The notes under the pieces: model-generated | Databases searched by the model: none | Seen by the model: only the letters and a program-made list of their open reading frames with translations | Told to the model about the DNA's origin: nothing | Shown: positions 6,563 to 13,964 of the stretch, one piece after another | How positions within the stretch are numbered: the first letter of the stretch is position 1 | How the letters are laid out: each line of letters begins with the position of its first letter | Position numbers and translations under genes: made by a program | DNA from: F1-20-MAGs119 sp040401695 | GTDB lineage: Bacteria; Actinomycetota; Acidimicrobiia; Acidimicrobiales; Ilumatobacteraceae | Assembly: GCA_040401695.1 (NCBI GenBank) | Contig: JBBANY010000026.1 | Span: forward strand, 1-27,554 | Direction of reading: 5' to 3' | Length of the DNA stretch: 27,554 nucleotides

Positions 6563-8256
6563 GCAACAAGACGACCACCAAAGACGCCCCATCCATGCGC
6601 ACCACGCCACCGGTCTCCGGTCGGCTGGTGTTGCAGTGGGTCTTTGTCGTTTCCTATCTGCTCGTGTTCTTGTGGAGCTGGAACAAGCTCAACATGTCGG
6701 TGTTCGGTTTCTTCAGTGATCTCGGCAACGTGGGCAATCTTTTCAAGCGGATGTACCCGCCGGACTTCGGCGACATGGGACGCATCATCGAGGCGATGGT
6801 CGAAACGGTCTGGATGGCGCTTCTCGGCACCGTGGGGGCCGTCATTCTCAGCTACCCGCTTGCGCTGGCCGCGGCACACAACACGACGAAAAGCAAGACG
6901 TTGCGTGCGATCAGCCGTGGTGTCATCACTTTGTCCCGCGCAGTGCCCGAGATCATTCTCGCGGCCATCTTCGTTGCCGCCTTCGGCCCGGGGCCATTCT
7001 CGGGCATTCTCGCCCTTGCGCTGCACTCGATCGGAATGATCGGGCGCTTGTTCGCGGATGCAATCGAGACCGCAACCGAACAACCGCGCGAAGCCGTGGT
7101 CTCCGTCGGGGCAACCAAGCGCCAAACAACCCGCTCGGCCATTTTGCCCCAGGCTCTTCCGTCGATGATTGCGACGTCACTCTTCCGATTCGAGATCAAC
7201 CTTCGCGGTTCGGCGATTCTCGGACTCGTCGGTGCCGGCGGTATCGGACAGATCATCTCCGAATCGCTCGAGACGATTCAGTACCGACCGGCTCTGGCTG
7301 CTGTTCTCGTGCTCTTCGTCGTGATTCTCGCCATCGAGATCGTCTCCACCTCGGTGCGTCGGTCGTTGATCGGTGAAGCGGCGAATCTTCAGTTGAGCGC
7401 ACAGCGGTATTCATTCCTGAAAAAGATGTTCCAGCGCCGTGACGCACGTGTCAACAAGGCTGCGACCGCGGAACGTCGGCTTTCCCCTCCGTGGACGTCG
7501 GAACGGCTTTTCCGCACCACCATGCTCGCGTCGGCTGGCGTTTTGATCGTGGCTGCGATCGTGACCGTCAACGTCGACTGGTTCCGGGCCATCGCCAATT
7601 TCGATCAGATATCGATCGTGCTGAAGCAGATGTTCCCACCGAGCTTTTCGGGTGAACGATCGAACGTGTTCACGGGTCTCATCGAGTCGTTCGCAATTTC
7701 CGTCGTGTCAACGACCCTCGGTGTTGCCGTCGCATTGCCACTCGGCGTCGCGATGGCGCGCAACATCAACGTCCGCCGCTGGTTCTCCACATTCATGCGG
7801 ATGTTCGTTCTTGCGCTGCGCGGAATACCCGAATTGATCATCGCCGTCATCTTCGTGAGCGCCATGGGACTGGGGGCGGTTCCCGGCACTCTGGCGCTCA
7901 GTGTCACGGTGGCCGTCTTTGGCGCGAAACTTTTCGCCGACACGATGGAAGAAGTCAGCCCGGCTCCACGTGAGGCCGTCGTGTCCGTCGGAGCGACCCG
8001 ACCACAAGAGTTCATCTCCTCGGTGATTCCTCAATTCGTGTCGCCGTTCATGGCGCACTTCTTCTACCTGCTCGACGTTTTCTTCCGTTCGTCAACTGTG
8101 CTCGGCATCGTAGGCGGCGGTGGCATCGGCTTCTTGTTGCTGCAGTCGATTCGTGTCTTCGAATTCCAACTGACGACCATGATCGTCCTGGGCGTCTATC
8201 TGATCGTGCTGGCCATCGAGTGGCTGGGATTGGGTGTGCGCCGGCTCTATCGCTAG
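6559..8256 (+). CDS. phnE: PhnE, tandem-fused phosphonate ABC transporter permease (two permease domains)
   Basis: Integral membrane protein of 565 aa, about twice the length of a usual PhnE (about 260-280). Domain 1 (about 70-275) has AMVETVWMALLGT, the EAA-loop motif PREAVVSVGATKRQ and the GLVGAGGIGQII block. Domain 2 (about 370-565) repeats the layout with SFAISVVSTTLGV, PREAVVSVGATRPQ and GIVGGGGIGFLLLQ. Each half starts with its own N-terminal segment ending in a similar MYPPDFGD or MFPPSFSG stretch, so this is a head-to-tail duplication and fusion. A charged linker (about 275-310) joins them. Both EAA loops look intact, so one chain could make the whole membrane part with a PhnC dimer. 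The start overlaps phnC by 4 nt. Confidence 0.93.
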   Translation: MSNKTTTKDAPSMRTTPPVSGRLVLQWVFVVSYLLVFLWSWNKLNMSVFGFFSDLGNVGNLFKRMYPPDFGDMGRIIEAMVETVWMALLGTVGAVILSYPLALAAAHNTTKSKTLRAISRGVITLSRAVPEIILAAIFVAAFGPGPFSGILALALHSIGMIGRLFADAIETATEQPREAVVSVGATKRQTTRSAILPQALPSMIATSLFRFEINLRGSAILGLVGAGGIGQIISESLETIQYRPALAAVLVLFVVILAIEIVSTSVRRSLIGEAANLQLSAQRYSFLKKMFQRRDARVNKAATAERRLSPPWTSERLFRTTMLASAGVLIVAAIVTVNVDWFRAIANFDQISIVLKQMFPPSFSGERSNVFTGLIESFAISVVSTTLGVAVALPLGVAMARNINVRRWFSTFMRMFVLALRGIPELIIAVIFVSAMGLGAVPGTLALSVTVAVFGAKLFADTMEEVSPAPREAVVSVGATRPQEFISSVIPQFVSPFMAHFFYLLDVFFRSSTVLGIVGGGGIGFLLLQSIRVFEFQLTTMIVLGVYLIVLAIEWLGLGVRRLYR

Positions 8257-8295
8257 GTGTACTCGGCCGTCAGGTTGGTCACGAGAGGGTCTGCA

Positions 8296-9768
8296 TCAGT
8301 CGGCAACCGTTGGCGTGTCGAGTTCGTGCGAACGAGTTTCGGCACCTGCTTCATCGACGACGCTGACCTGAGAACCCGAGTGAGCGTGGCTTGACTGCAG
8401 GCGGTGGCCTGCGGGAACGGTGAACGAGTGGCTTCCGTGCTGGTTGGCCACGGTGATGTCGGCGTGTTCGGTGTGAGTGAAGTGAACGTCGTGGTCGTCG
8501 GTGATGCGCAGCATGCTGTCGGCGTGGGGTGATTCGGGGTCTTTGCCGGTGAGGGAATGGTCGGATTCGATGTCCTTGTGTGTGCCGTTGTTGGTGTGCA
8601 CCGCCAGGCGGACACGAACCTTGTCTTCGTGGGTCTCGCCCGTTGCGGACACCACGTGGACCGCGAATTCTTCACCGGCGGGCATGTACACGTGCACCAT
8701 CGACATGCCCAGACCGCCCTTGCCAACGACGAACTTGGCGCCGTCGACCTCGTTCTTGCGGACACCATCGTGGACTCCCACGACCTTGCCCGACTTGGTG
8801 GTGATCATGAGGCTGGGAACGGGACCACCGCTTGTCTTTGCCGACAACGTGATGACTGCGTGGCCCTTGGTTCCTTTTTGGGAGGCATGGAACGGGCTTG
8901 TGAACGGGCCGTTGCGTGATGACATCGGCGTGAGCTCGATGTCGCCCTTGCCGCCGGTCCAGGTTTCGAACGTGCCGTCGGGGTTCATTCCGGCCCAGTC
9001 GTACTTCCAGGTGTTCGACTGCGTGTCGACCTCGATGAACTTCGGCTTGGTGGGGAAGTTGTTGTCGTAGATGTGGATTCGATAGGTGTCGTCGGTCTTT
9101 GTCACCGCGTAGGGCGTGACTGCATGGCCGTGCTCGGGGCCGTAGATGCCGATGGTTTGTCCGTCGCGCTTCTTCAAACCGTCGACAAGTGACGCGACCA
9201 ATTCAACGGGTTCCATGCGTCGTGACTTTTCCGTTGCTTCTTGTACTTCGTGGGCGTACTGCGTTGCCCACCAGTAGTTGATGTCGTCTTCGAGGGCGGC
9301 GCGCTCCTTGGTGAGGTCGAAGGTCTTCGCTGCACCGGGCTCGGTGGCGGCAACGGAGTCGACACCGAGGAAGTAGCGAAGCGCAAGTGCGGCAAGGCCT
9401 TCACAACGGCCACCCATCAGTGACTCTTCCCACTGTTCCAACGTTTCGGCCGCGTTGGGAAGGGGTGTGCACGGGTCGGCGATGCCGTTTTCGCAGACGT
9501 CGTCGGCGCCGTACATGCGAACCAGGGTGTCGATGCGAAGTTCCTCGGTGTCGGCATCGAGGCCGGCCCAGTTGGCGAACTTGAAGTCGTCGGCGGTGAA
9601 GCGGAAACCGGTGTCGACGCACAACAGACCATCTCCGAGGTCGGCGTTCTTCGGGGCGTCGGTGCACTCGGGGGCGGTGGTTGCGTTGTTGCCGCAGGCG
9701 GCGAGTGCGATGACGAGCAAGCCGCCGGCAAGCAGCGATCTAGTCGTCGTCGGCCGCTTCGTCGGCAG
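8296..9768 (-). CDS. Putative lipoprotein with possible papain-like Cys-His-Asp/Asn triad and His-rich tail
   Basis: I do not recognise a named family. The reading frame has a lipoprotein signal ending LAAC-G, then a region with GGRCEGLAALALRYF, later GPEHGHAVTPYAV and IYDNNFP. This order of Cys, His and D-N-N is what papain- or transglutaminase-fold cysteine peptidases show; it is an inference from motifs. Numbered from a CTG at 9768 these are lipid Cys 25, Cys 122, His 215 and Asp 235. The last 130 residues are rich in His. The start is a problem: the only upstream ATG in frame (9864) lies 125 nt inside the flavin reductase gene and would give an odd 56-residue signal, and an in-frame TTG at 9720 would delete most of the signal. 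The CTG at 9768 gives a normal lipoprotein signal (MPTKRPTTTRSLLAGG...), so I use it, with low certainty on the start. Confidence 0.7.
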   Translation of the reverse strand: MPTKRPTTTRSLLAGGLLVIALAACGNNATTAPECTDAPKNADLGDGLLCVDTGFRFTADDFKFANWAGLDADTEELRIDTLVRMYGADDVCENGIADPCTPLPNAAETLEQWEESLMGGRCEGLAALALRYFLGVDSVAATEPGAAKTFDLTKERAALEDDINYWWATQYAHEVQEATEKSRRMEPVELVASLVDGLKKRDGQTIGIYGPEHGHAVTPYAVTKTDDTYRIHIYDNNFPTKPKFIEVDTQSNTWKYDWAGMNPDGTFETWTGGKGDIELTPMSSRNGPFTSPFHASQKGTKGHAVITLSAKTSGGPVPSLMITTKSGKVVGVHDGVRKNEVDGAKFVVGKGGLGMSMVHVYMPAGEEFAVHVVSATGETHEDKVRVRLAVHTNNGTHKDIESDHSLTGKDPESPHADSMLRITDDHDVHFTHTEHADITVANQHGSHSFTVPAGHRLQSSHAHSGSQVSVVDEAGAETRSHELDTPTVAD

Positions 9769-10318
9769 GGGCGTCGAACCCCGCCGCAGCCAGGCGGGCG
9801 AGAAGTTCGTCGCGCGGGCTTTCGCCCGGTGCGCGGGCCTTGTCGTTGGCGATGCGCCACCCATGTCGCGAAGAGTAGACGAGCGGCGGATCTTTCAGGC
9901 GCCCGTAGCCGTAGTCGGTGACACGGGCGAAAAACAGTTCGTGGTCGAGCATCGTATTCGACTCGAAGATCTCGGCATGCACCCATGCGAGGCAGTCCTT
10001 CACCACGGGGTGGCCGTTTTCCTCGGTCAGGTACTCATCGGCGATGTAGTGGAACTTGCGACCCGGATACGAGAAGTACTGACCGATGTGCACCTGGTCT
10101 CCGGCCAGAAACGAGGTCGTGAAGGCACCGCTTGCGACCATGAGCGGGTATGTATCGTGCTTCGGCGAAACACTGGCCATGATGACTGGCTCTTCGAACG
10201 ACACCTGCGTCACCCAGTGCGAGGTGTAGCCGCGCGTGATGCCGTCGTGGCGCGCCGTGACGATCTCAACGCCCTTCGCCGCCTGGCCGAGAGCACGCTT
10301 GAGTTTCGGGTCGATCAC
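9740..10318 (-). CDS. Flavin reductase-like FMN-binding protein
   Basis: A 192-aa soluble protein of the flavin reductase-like (DIM6/NTAB, split-barrel FMN-binding) superfamily. Evidence is the early KGVEIVTARHDGITRGYTSHWVTQVSFEEPVIMASVS pattern (written here only by its elements: G-V-x-I-V-T, G-x-T-x-x-W, S-F-E-P-V), followed by SGAFTTSFLAGDQ, and a late HELFFARVTDYGYG strand like the H-x-L-F-x-G-x-V of the family. Such proteins reduce FMN/FAD with NAD(P)H or act as FMN oxidoreductases; the substrate is unknown. The GTG start is 6 nt after the nitroreductase stop, so the two form an operon. The acidic C-terminus (ADEAADDD) is coded where the next gene's signal peptide starts in another frame. 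Confidence 0.82.
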   Translation of the reverse strand: MIDPKLKRALGQAAKGVEIVTARHDGITRGYTSHWVTQVSFEEPVIMASVSPKHDTYPLMVASGAFTTSFLAGDQVHIGQYFSYPGRKFHYIADEYLTEENGHPVVKDCLAWVHAEIFESNTMLDHELFFARVTDYGYGRLKDPPLVYSSRHGWRIANDKARAPGESPRDELLARLAAAGFDAPADEAADDD

Positions 10319-10324
10319 GGTTGC

Positions 10325-11011
10325 TCAGTCAACACGACTCGGTTGTTGTGCGCCACTCGAAAGCGGCTTCCCGTCGAACCGGTCGATCGTTGCGAATCCT
10401 TCGACGGGGTTGCGACGGAGTTTCGTCAGGTGTCGATCAACATGGCCGAGGAAGATGGTCGCCGCGAGTGCGTGGCCCGCGGGAAGGCCGAGCAGGGGTC
10501 CGGTCGTGCGTTCGGCGCGTGTGGCGAACGTCGTCATGACCCCACCGAGACCACGGTCTCGGGCCGCGAGCAGAATGCTCCAGCAGAACGGATAGATCGA
10601 CCCGCCACCCGAGATGGTGGGACGCGGCAAGTCCGCGTCCATCGTGGCGATGCGTGACAAGTCTGCGCCGATCGCAAGAACCACGGGCACGGATTCGATG
10701 TCGTCGATCAGCGGAAACGGAACGTCTGCGGGTTCGGTCGTGAGAGGTGGCGCACCGTCGACGACCGCGAACGGGGTGCGACCTGTCTGGGCGAGTGCCA
10801 CGTATTCGTTCCACACGGGCTTCATCGCGTCGGCGAGTCCTCGGCGGATGGCCTGGTCTTTCACGAGCGCGACACGCCACGGTTGGCGGTTGCCGCCACT
10901 CGGCGCGAAACGCGCATCGTCGAGGATGTCGTACACGACCCCGTCGTCGACCGGTCGTGCCGCGAAAGCACGAACGGATGCCGTCGCTCGCAGAACGCTG
11001 CGTGTTTCCAT
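10325..11011 (-). CDS. Nitroreductase family protein
   Basis: A 228-aa FMN-dependent NAD(P)H oxidoreductase. It shows the N-terminal R-S-V-R-x-F-like helix (ATASVRAFAARPVDD), the FAPSGGNRQPWR motif that binds FMN phosphate (family A-P-S-x-x-N-x-Q-P-W), and the GLGGVMTTFATR segment near the C-terminus (family G-L-G-x-x). Substrates could be nitroaromatics, quinones or flavin itself; context does not decide. It precedes the flavin reductase-like gene by 6 nt. A TAGTTT box ends 6 nt before its ATG, suggesting leaderless transcription, divergent from the beta-galactosidase gene 52 nt away. Confidence 0.9.
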   Translation of the reverse strand: METRSVLRATASVRAFAARPVDDGVVYDILDDARFAPSGGNRQPWRVALVKDQAIRRGLADAMKPVWNEYVALAQTGRTPFAVVDGAPPLTTEPADVPFPLIDDIESVPVVLAIGADLSRIATMDADLPRPTISGGGSIYPFCWSILLAARDRGLGGVMTTFATRAERTTGPLLGLPAGHALAATIFLGHVDRHLTKLRRNPVEGFATIDRFDGKPLSSGAQQPSRVD

Positions 11012-11017
11012 TCCCGC

Positions 11018-11023
11018 AAACTA
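11018..11023 (-). promoter_or_regulatory. Putative leaderless promoter (-10 box) of the nitroreductase gene
   Basis: TAGTTT on the minus strand ends 6 nt before the ATG at 11011. The six bases between (GCGGGA) could also act as a weak ribosome binding site but sit too close to the start. Confidence 0.45.
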
Positions 11024-11051
11024 GCCAGCGCTGCGTGTTCGGCTGCGCTGC

Positions 11052-11057
11052 CATACT
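11052..11057 (+). promoter_or_regulatory. Putative leaderless promoter (-10 box) of lacZ
   Basis: CATACT ends 6 nt before the ATG at 11064 (spacer TTCCCC), and no Shine-Dalgarno sequence is present. It matches four of six bases of TATAAT. It faces the nitroreductase promoter about 30 bp away, so the two may compete. Confidence 0.4.
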
Positions 11058-11063
11058 TTCCCC

Positions 11064-13961
11064 ATGACCCTGCCCGCGATCGGCGACGTACGTCCTTGGG
11101 CCGACCCCGAGGTGGTGTCGATCAACCGACTGCCGATGCGTGTGCCATTCGGATCGACTGCGTCCCGTCGTGTGTCACTCGATGGCCAATGGGCAGTGCG
11201 GCGCTGGGCGCACCCCGACCACGTTCCCGCCGACGCTGTGGGTGCAGTCGACGATGCGGGCTGGCGGCGCATCCCGGTGCCGGGTAACTGGACTCTTTTT
11301 GGGCTTGGCGACAATCCCCACTACACGAACGTGACGATGCCGTGGGAGGGCCTGCCACCGGCGTTACCTGACGAAGTACCGACGGTCGTGTACCGCCGGT
11401 CTTTCTCTGCGCCGCAAATCGGCGATGGCGAGGCGGTGATCCTTCATGTGGGAGGGGCCGAGAGCGTTCATGCGGTGTACGTGAACGGCGTGTTCGCTGG
11501 CTACGGCACCGACAGTCGCCTGGCAAGCGAGTACGACGTGACACGGTTCCTTCATGCCGGCGACAACACGGTTGCGATCGTCGTCTGCAGATACTCGGCG
11601 CAGAGCCATGTCGAGGACCAGGATCAATGGTGGATGGCGGGTTTGCATCGCGAGGTGTGGCTCGAGACGCGGATTCCCGTTCACATCGCCGATGTTCGTA
11701 TCGAGGCGGGTCTCGAGGGTGAATCCACGGGCCTGTTGCGCGTGACGACAACCGTTGCGTGCAACGACGGTGCCACCGTCACCGAAGGGTGGTCGGTGCG
11801 CGTCGCGGTGCTCGACTCCTCGGGAAAGGTGCGCAAGACCACCGAGGTCGCGGTGGCGAGCGACGAGCGTCCTTACATTTTCACCGGACATGTCGCAGTC
11901 ACCGAATGTGCATTGCTGAAGGTGAAGATCTGGACTGCCGAGACGCCGAACTTGCACGGCGTGACGATTTCGTTGGTCGACTTCTCCGGCGCGGTGCGCG
12001 AGACGATCGAGCAGCGGGTCGGGTTCCGGCGGGTCGAGATCATCGACGGTGATTTCCTCGTCAACGGTCGACGCGTGATGTTCCAAGGGGTGAATCGCCA
12101 CGACCACCATCCGGAACGTGGCAAGGCCGTCACCGTCGAGGACATGCGAGCCGACCTCGTCGCGATGAAGCAACACAACGTCAATGCCGTGCGATGTTCG
12201 CACTATCCGAATGATCCGCGGTTTCTCGACCTGTGCGACGAGTTGGGGCTTTACGTCGTCGACGAAGGCAACGTCGAGAGCCACGCCTGGAACACCAGTT
12301 TGTGCCACGATCCGCGCTACCGCTCGACGATCATGTCGCGCATCACGCGTATGGTCGAGCGCGACAGGAACCACGCGTGCATCGTCATGTGGTCGCTCGG
12401 CAACGAATCCGGATACGGCAACGTGCACGACGCGGCAGCCGCATGGATTCGGTCGGTGGATCCCTCGCGCCCGGTGCACTACGAGCCCGCGATTTTTCAC
12501 ACGAACTGGTTCGACGGAGGTGTCGGCGCCACCGACGTCGTGTGTCCGATGTATGCACCGATTGACGCGGTCGTGTTCTACGGAAAGTCCCCGAAGCGAG
12601 ATCGACCTCTCGTCATGTGCGAGTACAGCCACGCGATGGGCAACTCGAATGGTTCGCTTGCGGACTACTGGCAGGCCTTCGACAACACGCCGGGACTACA
12701 GGGAGGTTTCGTGTGGGAGTGGAAGGACCACGGGATTTCCCAGGAACTCGATGACGGCCGCAAGAGATTCGCCTTCGGTGGTCAGTTCGGTGACACGCCG
12801 AACGACGGCAACTTCGTTGCCGACGGCTTGGTGCACAGCGACCTCACACCGCACCCGGCCTTGCGCGAACTTGCCTGGGTCCACCGCCCCGTCGCCGTCT
12901 CGCTGACCGGCAAGGGGAGTGGCATGCGGTTGGCTTTGCGCAATCGCCAGGGGTTCCGCGACCTTGCTCATCTGCGTGCGACGTGGGAACTCGTCGTCGA
13001 CGGCGCAGTGACAAAGCGTGGGTCGCTGCGAGTGCCGACGGTGGCTGCGGGTGCGACCGTTCGTGTGCCGCTGCCCGTTGTGATGCCGAAAGCGGGTGAC
13101 GTGCGGTTATCGCTGCGGTGGTTCCTGCGTCGCGCCGAGACATGGGCGCCCGCGGGGCAACTTGTCGCGTGGGATCAGGTTGTTGTGCGCGAACCGAAGC
13201 CCGTGGCCAAGAAGCCCGCAGCGCGGTCATCGAAGATCAACGTGTCGGTCGACAACGAACTCTCCGCAATCACTCCGCGCGTCACGATCTGGCGTGCGGC
13301 GGTCGACAACGACGGGTTCAAGAACATGCCCGAGATTCGTGGGTTCGGCGCGTCCTTGCGGCGTTGGCAACTACAGGGCATTGATGTGCGAGATTCTGAT
13401 CTCGTCGCTCACTCGACGAAGAAGACGCCCCATGCCGATGGAAGTGTGTCGTTTCGCCATGTCGTCACCGTGCCCGCGGACCTCGCCGACATCCCACGCG
13501 TCGGGGTGACGTTCGCAGTGCCACCGCGTTTCACGCGCGTGCGTTGGACGGGAGACGGACCGCATGAGTGCTATCCCGACCGCCGCTCGTCGGCGATGTA
13601 TTCGACGTGGGAGGCCGACCCCGACGAATTGCCGTACCTCGTTCCACAGGAATTCGGTTTGCGCACCAACTGCATGCGTGTCGAACTCGTCGACCCGCGT
13701 TCGGGTGAGGCTTTGTGCGTGCAGACGGAGGGCGCCCCGTTTCACTTCTCCGCAAACTGGCACACTGCGGAAGATCTGTTCGCGGCCAAGGACCAAACGG
13801 AACTGGTGCGTCGCGACCACCTCACGCTGCATCTCGATGCCGCGCACCGTGGTGTGGGCACGGCGAGTTGCGGCCCCGATACGTTGCCGCGTTACCGCAT
13901 CACTCCCGGCCGGTACACGCTGGCGTATCGCCTGCGGCTCGACCGGGAGTCGACGCGATGA
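11064..13961 (+). CDS. lacZ: Beta-galactosidase, LacZ type (glycoside hydrolase family 2)
   Basis: A 965-aa cytoplasmic enzyme (no signal peptide) that hydrolyses terminal beta-galactosides, close in length to E. coli LacZ (1023). Domain order: GH2 sugar-binding jelly roll (about 45-215, VPGNWTLFGLGDNPHYTN), Ig-like domain (about 217-325), catalytic TIM barrel (about 328-625) with AVRCSHYPNDPRFLD, VMWSLGNESGYG (acid/base Glu 448) and VMCEYSHAMGN (nucleophile Glu 520), and a C-terminal beta-galactosidase small-chain domain (about 700-960, starting near INVSVDN). Near the end, SCGPDTLPRY stands where E. coli has Trp 999, a variant I recall from many non-enteric LacZ. No transporter or lac-type repressor is adjacent. 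Confidence 0.95.
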   Translation: MTLPAIGDVRPWADPEVVSINRLPMRVPFGSTASRRVSLDGQWAVRRWAHPDHVPADAVGAVDDAGWRRIPVPGNWTLFGLGDNPHYTNVTMPWEGLPPALPDEVPTVVYRRSFSAPQIGDGEAVILHVGGAESVHAVYVNGVFAGYGTDSRLASEYDVTRFLHAGDNTVAIVVCRYSAQSHVEDQDQWWMAGLHREVWLETRIPVHIADVRIEAGLEGESTGLLRVTTTVACNDGATVTEGWSVRVAVLDSSGKVRKTTEVAVASDERPYIFTGHVAVTECALLKVKIWTAETPNLHGVTISLVDFSGAVRETIEQRVGFRRVEIIDGDFLVNGRRVMFQGVNRHDHHPERGKAVTVEDMRADLVAMKQHNVNAVRCSHYPNDPRFLDLCDELGLYVVDEGNVESHAWNTSLCHDPRYRSTIMSRITRMVERDRNHACIVMWSLGNESGYGNVHDAAAAWIRSVDPSRPVHYEPAIFHTNWFDGGVGATDVVCPMYAPIDAVVFYGKSPKRDRPLVMCEYSHAMGNSNGSLADYWQAFDNTPGLQGGFVWEWKDHGISQELDDGRKRFAFGGQFGDTPNDGNFVADGLVHSDLTPHPALRELAWVHRPVAVSLTGKGSGMRLALRNRQGFRDLAHLRATWELVVDGAVTKRGSLRVPTVAAGATVRVPLPVVMPKAGDVRLSLRWFLRRAETWAPAGQLVAWDQVVVREPKPVAKKPAARSSKINVSVDNELSAITPRVTIWRAAVDNDGFKNMPEIRGFGASLRRWQLQGIDVRDSDLVAHSTKKTPHADGSVSFRHVVTVPADLADIPRVGVTFAVPPRFTRVRWTGDGPHECYPDRRSSAMYSTWEADPDELPYLVPQEFGLRTNCMRVELVDPRSGEALCVQTEGAPFHFSANWHTAEDLFAAKDQTELVRRDHLTLHLDAAHRGVGTASCGPDTLPRYRITPGRYTLAYRLRLDRESTR

Positions 13962-13964
13962 AAC

